The notes under the pieces: generated by a model | Told to the model about the DNA's origin: nothing | Database searches by the model: none | The model's input: only the letters and a program-made list of their open reading frames with translations | Assembly (NCBI RefSeq): GCF_029675105.1 | Contig: NZ_JAQQFV010000003.1 | Location: 372,001-436,000 of the forward strand | DNA from: Nocardia anocheti | GTDB taxonomy: Bacteria > Actinomycetota > Actinomycetes > Mycobacteriales > Mycobacteriaceae | Length of the DNA: 64,000 bases | Direction: 5' to 3' | Made by a program: the position numbers and the translations under genes | Shown: positions 7,126-15,676 of the stretch, piece after piece | Position numbering within the stretch: position 1 is the first letter of the stretch | How the letters are laid out: every line of letters begins with the position of its first letter

Positions 7126-9495
7126 GTGGGCGGCAAGAAGAAGACGCCGGAGATGGAGCGATTCGCCGCCGAGCTCAACACTGCCGCGCTGCGGGCCGAG
7201 CGGACCCACAAACGCGTCAAACGCTCCGTGGTCGCCAGGAAACTCAACGTTTCTCCTGGTAGCGTGTACGCCTACTTGAGCGGTGAGACCCTGCCCAATA
7301 CTGAACGATTCGATCTCTTGCTCTCCGCGCTGAACATCTCCGGAGCCGATGCCAAACAGCTGACCGAGGTGCGCGAATCCATCGAGATCGGGCGCCTCGG
7401 CGAGTCCGTGAGTTGTGGGGGTGACCCCGACGACCGCTCCGGAACCGAAGCGCTGACGCGGGCGACGCCGCGCCACACCGAATTGCCCCGCGATATCGCT
7501 GTGCTGCACGGCCGCGAAGACGAACTCGAGCGCGTCATCGCGCTCGCCGGTGCCGCCGGTGCGGTCTGTGCGCTGTCCGGTCTCGGCGGGGTCGGCAAGA
7601 CGGCCCTCGCCGTGCGCGCCGCACGACGTCTGCTGCCCAGGTTTCCCGACGGCTGCCTGTTCCTCGACTTGCACGGCTACGCCGCAGGCCCGGTCGTGGC
7701 ACCCGAGGTGGCCGCGGGTGCGCTGCTGCGGCAGCTCGGGGTCGCTCCCGAATCGGTTCCCGCGCAACCAGACTCGCGGATCTCGCTGCTGCGGGAGCTG
7801 CTCGGGGCCAGGAAGTGCCTCGTCGTGCTCGACAATGTCCTGGACTCGGCCCACGTGGCGCCACTGCTGCCGGGAACGAGCGCGTCGTCGATCCTCCTCA
7901 CCAGCCGTGGCACGCTCAACGGACTCGACGAGGTGGGCCGGGTACCGATCGGGCGGCTGGCGGACGCGGACGCGGTCGCCCTGCTCGACCGCCTCACTCA
8001 CGGGCTCCCCGCCGACCGTGCACCGACCCCGCGGCAGCGAACGGCGATCGCGCGGCAGTGCCACGGACTGCCGGTGGCCGTGCGGATCGCAGCGGCGATC
8101 CTGCGCAGCGAGCAGTGGCCGACAGCCGCGGGTGGCGGCGACCCCCACGTCGAGCTGGCGATGCTGCACGACGGCGATCGTGATGTCGAGACCCTGTTCG
8201 AGTTCTCCGTGACTCGTCTGCCCGCGGACTCGGCGTGGGCGTTCACGGTGCTCGGCCTGCACCCCGGCACGAGTTTCGACATCGAGAGCGGTGCGGCCCT
8301 CATGGGCGTGGAGCCCCCGGCCATGTGGCGGCACCTGCGCCTGCTGGTCGAGGTGAGTCTGCTCGAACCAGATGAGCGTGGGCGCTACCGATTCCACGAC
8401 CTATTGCGCGACTTCGCCCGCCGTCGCGCCACGGCGCACGGTGACGAGGCCGCCCGGGCCGCCGTCGGTCGCCTCGTCGACCACTACACCGTGTTCGCCG
8501 ACAGTATGGATCGGGTCCTGACCCCGTCCCGTCACCGCGCCGAGATGACACCCGGTGCACCGCGCCGGACCACGACGGTCACGACCTACCCGGAGGCCAT
8601 GGGCGCGATGACCGCCGAGCGGGACAACCTGGCCGCTGTGGTTCGGACCGCGTCCCGGTACGGGCTCGACGAGCAGTGCTGGCAGATCGCCTTCGCCGTG
8701 CGCGGATTCGCGTTCATCGCCAAGGATATCGAACTGTGGACCGAAACCCATCATCTGGCCGTCGCGGCCACGGTGCGAGCAGGCAACCAGTACGCGGAGG
8801 CCGTCACCCGCAACAACCTGGGTCTCGCCACGATGACCACCGGTGACGACACCGCGGCCGCGGCGCTCTACGAGCAGGCACGTGGGCTGTTCGTGCGACT
8901 CGGCGACCGCCACGGTGAACACACCACACTGGCCCACCAGGCGTGGGTGCACGTGCGTAGAGGGGAATTCGAGCAGGCGCTCGCGCTCAGTCTGCGCGCG
9001 CTCGCCTTCGTCGAGGTCCACGGCGCGCCACGCAACAGGGCCATCCTGCTCCGGGACACCGCCCTGATCGAGGTGAAGCTCGGCCGGTGCCTCGACGCGG
9101 TGCCGCGACTGCTGACCGCGGCCGAGATGTTCCGCACATTTAACCTGTTCGTCGACGAGGCCATGACCTCGAACGTGCTCGGTGACGCCTACCTGGCTCT
9201 CGACGACCACACCGACGCGCGGGAGGTCTTCGCCCGCGCCATCGAGCTCGCACGGATGGCGGGCAGTGTCGCTGAGCAGGCCCGTGGCCACGACGGACTC
9301 GGAAAGGTCGCCGCCGCCCGCAGCGACGGCACGGTGGCGCGACATCACTGGCGCGCCGCGATCGACTTGTTCACCGAGGTGGGTGACCTCGCCCGCGTCG
9401 CCGAGATCGCGGCCCGCGTCGAAGAACTGGGAACCCCTCCGGAGGACACCCCGCCATCCAGCGGCGATCGGCTGAACAACTCTGTAATCGTCTGA
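7126..9495 (+). CDS. HTH-NB-ARC-TPR STAND ATPase
   Basis: About 789 aa. The N-terminus is an XRE-type HTH (VVARKLNVSPGSVYAYLSGETLP, about residues 32-58). The middle is an NB-ARC/STAND NTPase with Walker A LSGLGGVGKTAL (about 150-161), Walker B CLVVLDNV and the ILLTSRG sensor, followed by a winged-helix region (YRFHDLLRDFARRR). The C-terminus is a TPR-like array (EAVTRNNLGLATM, EHTTLAHQAWVHV, repeated about every 40 residues to residue 770). Such proteins act as AfsR-like regulators or as NLR-like immune sensors. The start GTG at 7126 is chosen because AGGAGG lies 7 bp upstream; the TTG at 7120 is too close. It is divergent to the JAB/SEFIR genes, so it may sense a signal and control or activate them; that is inference. 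Confidence 0.85.
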   Translation: MGGKKKTPEMERFAAELNTAALRAERTHKRVKRSVVARKLNVSPGSVYAYLSGETLPNTERFDLLLSALNISGADAKQLTEVRESIEIGRLGESVSCGGDPDDRSGTEALTRATPRHTELPRDIAVLHGREDELERVIALAGAAGAVCALSGLGGVGKTALAVRAARRLLPRFPDGCLFLDLHGYAAGPVVAPEVAAGALLRQLGVAPESVPAQPDSRISLLRELLGARKCLVVLDNVLDSAHVAPLLPGTSASSILLTSRGTLNGLDEVGRVPIGRLADADAVALLDRLTHGLPADRAPTPRQRTAIARQCHGLPVAVRIAAAILRSEQWPTAAGGGDPHVELAMLHDGDRDVETLFEFSVTRLPADSAWAFTVLGLHPGTSFDIESGAALMGVEPPAMWRHLRLLVEVSLLEPDERGRYRFHDLLRDFARRRATAHGDEAARAAVGRLVDHYTVFADSMDRVLTPSRHRAEMTPGAPRRTTTVTTYPEAMGAMTAERDNLAAVVRTASRYGLDEQCWQIAFAVRGFAFIAKDIELWTETHHLAVAATVRAGNQYAEAVTRNNLGLATMTTGDDTAAAALYEQARGLFVRLGDRHGEHTTLAHQAWVHVRRGEFEQALALSLRALAFVEVHGAPRNRAILLRDTALIEVKLGRCLDAVPRLLTAAEMFRTFNLFVDEAMTSNVLGDAYLALDDHTDAREVFARAIELARMAGSVAEQARGHDGLGKVAAARSDGTVARHHWRAAIDLFTEVGDLARVAEIAARVEELGTPPEDTPPSSGDRLNNSVIV

Positions 9496-9543
9496 ACGCC
9501 AGCGGTATCCCGATTTCGTCCTGCCGTCACTACCGTCGATGGC

Positions 9544-10080
9544 GTGAACATGGTCGCCACTCTCATCACGGCCGTGACGACCGTCGCGGTTGCCGGACTC
9601 GCCTACCTGCTCAACCAGCGTGGCCAGCTCGCACAGGAACGCAGGCAGGCACGACTTCTCCGGGTCAGCAGGCAGATTCGCGAACTGTACGGTCCGCTGC
9701 ACGTTCTGGTCGACATCAACGAGCGCATCTGGGAGAAGCTGCGCGAGTCGCAGCTGCCCGCTGCGCCGCACCGTCGGCCCGACCTCGCCACCGACAATTG
9801 GCTGCGGTGGCGTGACCACGCGCTGATGCCGGTGAACCGGGCCATGCGCGACCTGATCATCGAACACGCCGACCTGGTCCAGGACTACGACGTGCCCGAA
9901 CCACTGCTGACCTTCTGCTCGCATGTCGCCTCTGTCGAGGTGCAACTGGCCGCCGAGTCCGACGGTCTGCACGTCCGATCCCTGGTACCGCACCCAGGTG
10001 CCGCCTACGTCCGCTATGTGCGCGACACCTTCGGACAGCTCACCACAGAGCAGCGAAAGCTGGCTCGCGCGGAGAATTGA
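9544..10080 (+). CDS. membrane-anchored hypothetical protein
   Basis: A 178-aa protein starting GTG AAC ATG. It has an N-terminal transmembrane helix (ATLITAVTTVAVAGLAYLLN), then a basic helix (QERRQARLLRVSRQIRELYGPL) and a largely helical cytoplasmic part (VLVDINERIWEKLRE, NRAMRDLIIEHADLV). The LLRVSRQIRELYGPL segment after a single N-terminal TM is a pattern seen in uncharacterised membrane proteins of bacterial accessory regions, but no named domain was recognised. It follows the STAND gene by 48 bp on the same strand. A membrane effector or anchor role is possible but not shown. Confidence 0.6.
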   Translation: MNMVATLITAVTTVAVAGLAYLLNQRGQLAQERRQARLLRVSRQIRELYGPLHVLVDINERIWEKLRESQLPAAPHRRPDLATDNWLRWRDHALMPVNRAMRDLIIEHADLVQDYDVPEPLLTFCSHVASVEVQLAAESDGLHVRSLVPHPGAAYVRYVRDTFGQLTTEQRKLARAEN

Positions 10081-10251
10081 CGCGACCGACCGGAACTCAA
10101 TTCCGGACGGAATCGAATCGGATCGTTCAATTTCGCGAATCGGGTTGCGGCAGAACGAATAGTGACGTATTCATCTACCCGGTGAGTGTGCTGTCGGCAA
10201 CGTTGCCGCGAACAGTGCCACCGCCCTCGGAAGTCTGGACTGGAGCATCTC

Positions 10252-10923
10252 GTGAGTTTCACCAAAGCGAAGCGATCGCGATGGCTGGCCGTCACCACGG
10301 TCTCGGCCCTGGGCGTGGCGGCACTCGCGAATGCCGAGGGCGCGTGGTCCTTTCTGGAACGCCTCACGTCGGACTCGACCTCGTCGTCTCCCGGTTCGAC
10401 CGAGGAACGGGCCTTGCCGTCCGCGCCGTCGGTGGCGACCACGTCCGTTCCCGTCACGTCGATGGCCACGTCGGCGATGCCCGCGCCCACCGTCGGGTGG
10501 TACGACCTGACGGCCTACCGGGCCGTGTCCTGGAACAACGGATTCGACCCGGTCGATCCTGTTCGGATCGGTGCGGCGAGCTTCCCGGCCAGCATTGTCG
10601 GGTTCTACCCGTCGACGTCGTCGGATCCGATGGACCGCGCGATCTGGACCGTCGGCGGCAAGTGCGATCGCTTCTCGGTATGGATCGGCAAGGACGCCGA
10701 TTCGTCCTCGTCGGACGGCGTCGGTCGGTTCGTCGTGCAGACCGATGATCGTGAGGCCTTCGCGGCCGAGATGTCGATGGCGGACGCGGCCCGCGAGGTC
10801 GCTCTCGATATCACCGGTGCCATCCGGCTGACATTGCTCGACACGCGGCGATCCCAGGACGCCAAGAATGCGTGGGGGCAGCCCCGGGTGCACTGCACGG
10901 AACCACCGGGCCGGAAGCGCTGA
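10252..10923 (+). CDS. membrane-anchored protein with NPCBM/NEW2-like domain
   Basis: About 223 aa starting at GTG 10252 (VSFTKAKRSRWLAV). It has a basic N-terminus and hydrophobic signal-anchor (WLAVTTVSALGVAALANA), then a Ser/Thr linker. A C-terminal beta domain of about 130 residues follows: GWYDLTAYRAVSWNNGF, SIVGFYPSTSSDPMDRAIW, DRFSVWIGKDADSSSSDGVG, VALDITGAIRLTLLDTR and a final AWGQPRVHC. This order of motifs matches the NPCBM fold also seen in the SEFIR protein and in the next gene. The 170-bp gap before it, following the 9544 gene, holds no recognised gene. Likely displayed outside the membrane; ligand unknown. Confidence 0.65.
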   Translation: MSFTKAKRSRWLAVTTVSALGVAALANAEGAWSFLERLTSDSTSSSPGSTEERALPSAPSVATTSVPVTSMATSAMPAPTVGWYDLTAYRAVSWNNGFDPVDPVRIGAASFPASIVGFYPSTSSDPMDRAIWTVGGKCDRFSVWIGKDADSSSSDGVGRFVVQTDDREAFAAEMSMADAAREVALDITGAIRLTLLDTRRSQDAKNAWGQPRVHCTEPPGRKR

Positions 10924-11019
10924 GAAGGCACCCGCGCGCAGTTCTTCGCAAAAGTTATTACCGCAGCAAATAGTCAGTCGAGTGTGGCGACACCGCGCTC
11001 CGGACACACGAAAGTGACA

Positions 11020-11844
11020 ATGACTCCACGGATCGGAACAATCGAAAGGGATCGCGCGCTGGCGCTTCTCAACGAGCATCAGGCGGCCGGTCGCATCGAT
11101 CTCCGGGAATTCGATCAGCGTGCTCAGCAGATCACCACCGCTGTCACCCAGGCGGATCTGGACGTTGTTTTCGCGGATCTACCGGCACCGAAGAACGACC
11201 GGCGCAACCCGTGGCTGCTCGCCACCACCGCGCTCGGCATCACGTGCGTGGTGCTGATCGGTGCGGTGGTGGTCCTGGCACAGCGGGCGACACCGACGAG
11301 CGAGACCACGGCAGCGGTGTCGACGACTACGCCCCGGAGTAGTGCCGTGGTTTCGACGACTTCCCAATCCACCACGACCACGGCGACTTCCACAACGACG
11401 TCCGGTTCGACATCCTCGGGTGCGCTGCCGAATGTGAGCACCGACGCCGTCCAGTACGTGATGGACTTCGAGGCCTTGTCCGGGGGCAAATACTGGGATC
11501 TCGATTCCGGGCCGAGTCAGGTGTCTGGGACGTCCTACAGTCGCTCCGTTCTCCTCGAGCCCGCAAAGAAGGAGATGGCTTTCGTCGAGTACGATTTGGC
11601 GCGCAAGTTCACCCAGCTCGACGCCGTGCTCGGCATCCAGGACGACTCGACCCCTAGCGATATCGCCGTGCAGTTCCAGATCTACGCAGACGGAACACTG
11701 CTGACCGATGTCATCGTCAAACTCGGGGCCACGGTGCCGGTTCACCTCGAGTTCGACAAGCCGCTGCGCCTGCGACTGCAGGTGACCGATACGACGGGTG
11801 GCGACTGCGTCGGCGTCTTCGGCGATCTGCGCGTCACGCGGTAG
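11020..11844 (+). CDS. DUF1707 - transmembrane - NPCBM-like protein
   Basis: About 274 aa from ATG 11020, preceded by GAAAG; a GTG at 10984 is an alternative. Residues 1-55 form a DUF1707 (SHOCT-like) domain with the hallmark RDRALALLNEHQAAGRIDLREFD. A transmembrane helix (LLATTALGITCVVLIGAVVVL) and a Ser/Thr-rich linker of about 50 residues follow. The C-terminal NPCBM-like domain reads VEYDLARKFTQLDAVLGIQDD, FQIYADGTLLTDV, KPLRLRLQVTDTTGGDCVG and FGDLRVT. It is the closest match to the SEFIR C-terminus in the window. It closes the plus-strand half of the locus. The following 246 bp to the HxlR gene contain no recognised gene. Confidence 0.75.
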   Translation: MTPRIGTIERDRALALLNEHQAAGRIDLREFDQRAQQITTAVTQADLDVVFADLPAPKNDRRNPWLLATTALGITCVVLIGAVVVLAQRATPTSETTAAVSTTTPRSSAVVSTTSQSTTTTATSTTTSGSTSSGALPNVSTDAVQYVMDFEALSGGKYWDLDSGPSQVSGTSYSRSVLLEPAKKEMAFVEYDLARKFTQLDAVLGIQDDSTPSDIAVQFQIYADGTLLTDVIVKLGATVPVHLEFDKPLRLRLQVTDTTGGDCVGVFGDLRVTR

Positions 11845-12090
11845 CCGACGAATCGGCGGTGACGGCCCGGGTCGCGTCCGCGGCATCCTGGCGCTTCGCT
11901 CGCACTCGAGGTGGATTCGTGGGTGTTGCCCGCCAGCTGAAGTGGGGCGATTGTGTGACGCGCCATGACGTGTCCCCTGGGTGGGTAGCTCAGCCTGGTA
12001 CCAGCACCGCGGCGCAGGCCAGGTGTTCGCCGCCGCGCGCCCGGCCGCAGGCCGCGCGATCGCACAGCGAGGCGGTGGTGAGCCTCGAAC

Positions 12091-12486
12091 TCACTGCTGA
12101 GGAGCGTTGCCGTCCAGGGCTTCGGCGTTGGTCGTTGTCGCTTCGTACGCGGCGGCGACTGCCTCGCCGTTGTCTCTGGCCCACATGGTCAGGGCTCGGA
12201 TGGGTTCCTCGAGCGTGCGTCCGAGTTCGGTCAGGCTGTACTCCACCCGCGGCGGAGCTTCCGCGTAGACCTGTCGGGTGACGAGCCCGTGGTCTTGCAG
12301 TCGACGCAATGTCTGGGTCAGTACTTTGCGGGAAACGCCACCGATCAGCTCGACCAGCTCACCGTGCCGCAGTGGACCTTCGCTGAGGCCGAACAGGGTG
12401 ACCACGGCCCATTTGTTCGCAATGATCTCGATGGCCAGCCTGGCCGGGCAGTCGGTCAGGAAGACGGTGCCGGGACGCAGGCTCAT
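12091..12486 (-). CDS. HxlR-family transcriptional regulator
   Basis: 131 aa from ATG 12486. Typical HxlR winged helix: the conserved N-terminal cysteine and helix (DCPARLAIEIIANKWAVVTLFGL), then LRHGELVELIGGVSRKVLTQTLRRLQDHGLV and the wing VEYSLTELG. The cysteine at position 13 is the residue that senses oxidants or electrophiles in characterised HxlR/YodB-type members. It is divergent to a DoxX-like gene with a perfect operator-like repeat between them, so it probably represses both itself and that gene. Confidence 0.9.
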   Translation of the reverse strand: MSLRPGTVFLTDCPARLAIEIIANKWAVVTLFGLSEGPLRHGELVELIGGVSRKVLTQTLRRLQDHGLVTRQVYAEAPPRVEYSLTELGRTLEEPIRALTMWARDNGEAVAAAYEATTTNAEALDGNAPQQ

Positions 12487-12494
12487 CGCTGAAG

Positions 12495-12510
12495 GGTACC
12501 TTTTGGTACC
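12495..12510. promoter_or_regulatory. HxlR operator candidate
   Basis: GGTACC-TTTT-GGTACC, a 16-bp repeat in the 48-bp gap between the divergent HxlR and DoxX-like genes, 9 bp from the HxlR start codon. HxlR proteins bind GTAC-type dyads with a short AT spacer, so this is the likely autoregulatory operator. Confidence 0.7.
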
Positions 12511-12534
12511 TATCGGCTTCCTAGGGTCGTTCGT

Positions 12535-12900
12535 ATGCGACACCCACTCACGTTCCTCGCCTACGTCATCATCGCCGCTGTTCTGTCCGCGGTGCTTCTC
12601 GTCTCGGCCGGTGCGAAGTTCACCCGTCCGAAGCGATTGGTGGACCAGATGTCCACCCTCGCTCTCCCCTTCCGCATGTTGCCATTCCTCGGCGCGGTGC
12701 AGATCGCGGGCGCGGTCGGACTCGTCGCCGGAGTCTGGTGGGGTCCGCTGGGCGTCGCGGCGGCGGTCGGCGTGACGCTCTATTTTCTGGGTGCGGTCGC
12801 TACCCACCTGCGCGTCGGAGACTTCGCCGGAATACCTCCGGCCGCCGTGCTGGCAGGCGTAGCGGTGGTCACCGGCGGGTTGCGCGCCGCGACCCTCTGA
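12535..12900 (+). CDS. DoxX-like membrane protein
   Basis: 121 aa, four predicted transmembrane helices (FLAYVIIAAVLSAVLLVSAGAKF; FLGAVQIAGAVGLVAGVWWG; LGVAAAVGVTLYFLGAVATHL; AAVLAGVAVVTGGL). The order and the GAKFTRP segment fit the DoxX/DUF4870-like quinone-oxidoreductase-related membrane family, whose genes are often controlled by HxlR or MarR regulators responding to quinones or electrophiles. Divergent from the HxlR gene. The 207-bp gap after it has no recognised gene and probably carries the promoter of the next gene. Confidence 0.75.
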   Translation: MRHPLTFLAYVIIAAVLSAVLLVSAGAKFTRPKRLVDQMSTLALPFRMLPFLGAVQIAGAVGLVAGVWWGPLGVAAAVGVTLYFLGAVATHLRVGDFAGIPPAAVLAGVAVVTGGLRAATL

Positions 12901-13107
12901 GCGGACCGAGGCCTCCGGCGGGGTGTCGATGGTGCTCCCAGAGCCGAATTCGATAGTCCCCGCGTATGAGTCGCGAAACGAAATCCTCGGGTACTATCGC
13001 CGTCGGGGGAGCGCGAGATGTCCGATGGTCTGCTTAGTATGTCGCAGGCAGCGGCAGCTTCGGCTGCCTCACCACAGCGATACACGACCATCTCCAGGGG
13101 ATGAAAC

Positions 13108-13914
13108 TTGATCGACATGACACCGAATCCCAGCACGCGGCGTCGCTTCTCGCGGCGCTCCGCCCTCACTTCGGTCGTCGCGGCGGCGGCCCTGTGCGCG
13201 GCCCTCGTGTCCGGCTGCTCCAGCGAAGAGACCACCACCGCTCCGCCCACGGGTGCCCTGCCCGACGGCGCGCAGCTGGTGAAGGAGTCGGCCAAGACCA
13301 CCCAGACCCTGCGCACCGTGCACCTGAACATCGACGTCACCAACCTGCCGGACCTGCCGGTGGAGACGGTCTCGGCCGATGTCACCAACGAGACCCAGGG
13401 CTCCGGCGCCGCGATGGGCGAGGCCAAGGTCAAGATCAAGCCCGAGGACCCGTTCACCGAGGCGAAGTTCCTGGTGGTCGACAAGGTGCTCTACACCGAG
13501 ACCGGCGGCCGCTACGTGCCCGCGGGCCCGGCGGAGAAGGTCTACGATCCGGGCGTCATCCTGGACAAGGACAAGGGCATCGCCAATGTGATCGCCAACG
13601 TGCAGAACCCGAAGGCCGAGAGCCGTGAGGTCATCGACGGCATCAACACCGTGAAGATCACCGGCACCATCGACGCCGCCGTCATCGACCCGATCGTGCC
13701 CCGCATCGGCCAGAACGCCGGAACTATGCCGATCACCCTGTGGATCCAGGACACCGCGCCCCCGGCCTCGGATTCCACCAAGCCCTCGGATGCCGCCTCC
13801 ACCGGTGACGGCCCGAACCTCGTGAAGGCCGTGGTGAAGAAGGACGCCGGTGAGGTCACCGTCGGCCTGTCCAACTGGGCCAAGCCGGTCAACATCGTGA
13901 AGCCTGCGGGCTGA
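13108..13914 (+). CDS. LppX/LprG-family lipoprotein
   Basis: About 268 aa. A Tat-like or Sec lipoprotein signal (RRRFSRRSALTSVVAAA) leads to lipobox VSGC. The mature part has the LppX/LprAFG pattern: LVKESAKTTQTLRTVHLNIDV, EAKVKIKPEDPFTEAKFLVVDKVLYTE, YDPGVILDKDKGIANVIANV, PITLWIQD and the ending VTVGLSNWAKPVNI. Members carry triacylated lipids across the periplasm to the cell surface in mycobacteria. In mycobacteria lprG is paired with an MFS transporter gene; here no such neighbour follows, the next gene being the desaturase. The start may be TTG 13108 (AGGGG about 8 bp upstream) or ATG 13117. Confidence 0.85.
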   Translation: MIDMTPNPSTRRRFSRRSALTSVVAAAALCAALVSGCSSEETTTAPPTGALPDGAQLVKESAKTTQTLRTVHLNIDVTNLPDLPVETVSADVTNETQGSGAAMGEAKVKIKPEDPFTEAKFLVVDKVLYTETGGRYVPAGPAEKVYDPGVILDKDKGIANVIANVQNPKAESREVIDGINTVKITGTIDAAVIDPIVPRIGQNAGTMPITLWIQDTAPPASDSTKPSDAASTGDGPNLVKAVVKKDAGEVTVGLSNWAKPVNIVKPAG

Positions 13915-13939
13915 TCGGACCGGTTACCGGACCACCACC

Positions 13940-14002
13940 CACACCGGTCCGGGGATCGCGGAGCCTGGCACGCAGTGCCGTCCGCGGCCCCGGACCGGTG
14001 TG
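13940..14002 (+). terminator. hairpin after the lipoprotein gene
   Basis: A perfect 15-bp inverted repeat: CACACCGGTCCGGGG at 13940-13954 pairs with its complement at 13988-14002, around a 33-bp loop. It lies 26 bp after the lipoprotein stop, in the 250-bp gap before the desaturase. There is no U-tract, as is common in actinobacteria. Transcription end is the likeliest role. Confidence 0.55.
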
Positions 14003-14164
14003 TCGTGTGGGTGTCGCCCTGGGTCCGCGAATCATCAACGCACGCAGGCGCATCCGATAAGAGAATGTTCAGCGAGATGCAAGGCGCCACAAGGACTATA
14101 CGTGTCGGGACGCTGGTCGGCAGGCAGCACGCATCGAACGCCGATCGACACGGAGGAAGAACAA

Positions 14165-15631
14165 ATGACGATCGATGATCGACCTGATGAAGAGGAGCGC
14201 GAGCTCCCGCCACCACCCGGCCCCGGGGGTCGGCCTCCCGTCAACAACGTATGGGTGTATAACGGCAGAGCCTACGACCTGAGCGACTGGATCTCCAAGC
14301 ATCCAGGCGGTGAATTCTTCATCGGCCGCACGAAGAACCGCGACATCACCTCGATCATCGGTTCCTACCACCGTGATCCGGAAAAAATCGCGCGGATGAT
14401 CGAGCGTTACAGCCTCGATCGCGCTGCCACTCCCGAAGACATCCATCCCAAGAACAACGCGCCCGACTTCCTGTTCAAGGACGGCTTCAACAGCTGGGAC
14501 GACACCCCGAAGTACAAGTTCGACGACAAGAGCGACCTGCTGCACAAGGTCAAGGCCAGGATCAAGGAACCCGAACTGGCCGCGCGCCTGAAGCGTATGG
14601 ACCGGCTGTTCGACATCGTCGTCGCGTTCCTGATCTTCGCCTACTTCGCGGTGCAGGGCCTGCGTCTGTGGGACACCAGCTGGATGCCGCTGCCGGTCTT
14701 CGTGATCGCGATGGTGCTGCTGCGCAGCTCGCTAGCCGGTTTCGGCCACTACGCGATCCATCGCGCGCAGAAGGGCTGGAACAAGTACGCGGTCAACGCC
14801 TTCGACATGAACTATGTCGCGCTGTCGTTCGTCACCGCCGACGGGCACGCGCTGCTGCACCACCCGCACACGCAGAGTGAAGTCGACATCAAGAAGAACG
14901 TCTTCACGATGATGATGCAGGTGCCGCGCCTGTACCGGGTGCCGATCCACACCGTGCACAAGTTCGGTCACCTGTTGACCGGCATGATCATCCGCCTGCT
15001 CGATGTCTGCCGTCTGACCCGCAAGGTCGGCATCAAGGACATGTACGGCACCTGGGGTGGGGCGCTGCCGCACTTCATCGGCTCGTTCGGTGTGCGGTTC
15101 CTGCTGGTCGCCGAGGTGGTCGTGTTCACCCTGGCCGGTGACTTCTGGGCCTGGGCCCTGCAGTTCGTGATCACGCTGTGGATCTCCACCTTCATGGTGG
15201 TGGCCAGCCACGACTTCGAGGTGCCCACCGAGGAACTGCACGTCGAGACCGACGACTGGGCGGTCAACCAGCTCGAGCAGGCCTACGACCTGACCGTGGT
15301 CGGCAACAAGTACGTCGACTGCTTCCTCTCGGCCGGGCTCAGCTCGCACCGTGTGCACCATGTGCTGCCGTTCCAGCGCAGCGGTTTCGCCAATATCGCC
15401 ACCGAGGACGTGGTGCGCGAGGAGTCGGCGAAGTTCGGCGTGGAATGGCTGCCCGCCAAGAGTTTCTTCGGAGATCGTTTCCCCAAGCTGTGCCGGACTT
15501 ACCTGCTCGCGCCCTCGCGCGAAGCCGAGGAGAACCGGTGGGGATTCGTGCGCGAGCATTGCGCACCCACAGCGCTGAAGACCTGCGTCACCTACACGGT
15601 GCAGGGCTTCACCGGTATCGGAACCGTCTGA
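14165..15631 (+). CDS. cytochrome b5 domain - fatty acid desaturase fusion
   Basis: 488 aa from ATG 14165, with GGAGGA 7 bp upstream. Residues about 25-80 form a cytochrome b5 domain (VWVYNGRAYDLSDWISKHPGGEFFIG, with the haem-ligand HPGG). Membrane helices and the desaturase/hydroxylase His boxes follow: HYAIH, HALLHHPH and SHRVHH near the C-terminus. Such fusions use the b5 domain to deliver electrons to the diiron site, which inserts a double bond or hydroxyl into an acyl chain. It is the first gene of a three-gene set with a type III polyketide synthase and an ABC exporter, so its likely substrate is the acyl starter or the alkyl tail of the polyketide product. Confidence 0.85.
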   Translation: MTIDDRPDEEERELPPPPGPGGRPPVNNVWVYNGRAYDLSDWISKHPGGEFFIGRTKNRDITSIIGSYHRDPEKIARMIERYSLDRAATPEDIHPKNNAPDFLFKDGFNSWDDTPKYKFDDKSDLLHKVKARIKEPELAARLKRMDRLFDIVVAFLIFAYFAVQGLRLWDTSWMPLPVFVIAMVLLRSSLAGFGHYAIHRAQKGWNKYAVNAFDMNYVALSFVTADGHALLHHPHTQSEVDIKKNVFTMMMQVPRLYRVPIHTVHKFGHLLTGMIIRLLDVCRLTRKVGIKDMYGTWGGALPHFIGSFGVRFLLVAEVVVFTLAGDFWAWALQFVITLWISTFMVVASHDFEVPTEELHVETDDWAVNQLEQAYDLTVVGNKYVDCFLSAGLSSHRVHHVLPFQRSGFANIATEDVVREESAKFGVEWLPAKSFFGDRFPKLCRTYLLAPSREAEENRWGFVREHCAPTALKTCVTYTVQGFTGIGTV

Positions 15632-15676
15632 CCCTTCCCTGCCGGTTCCAGTCTGTACTCGAAAGGATTTGTGCCC

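Noticed and set aside
3006..11844. Assignment to CBASS, BIL or another named defence system
   Set aside because: No cGAS-like nucleotidyltransferase, E1 enzyme or active E2 is present, so no known type can be claimed.
11981..12015. tRNA-like D-arm sequence (GGGTAGCTCAGCCTGGTA)
   Set aside because: The D-stem cannot close (no GAGC follows), and no anticodon or T-arm is found downstream.
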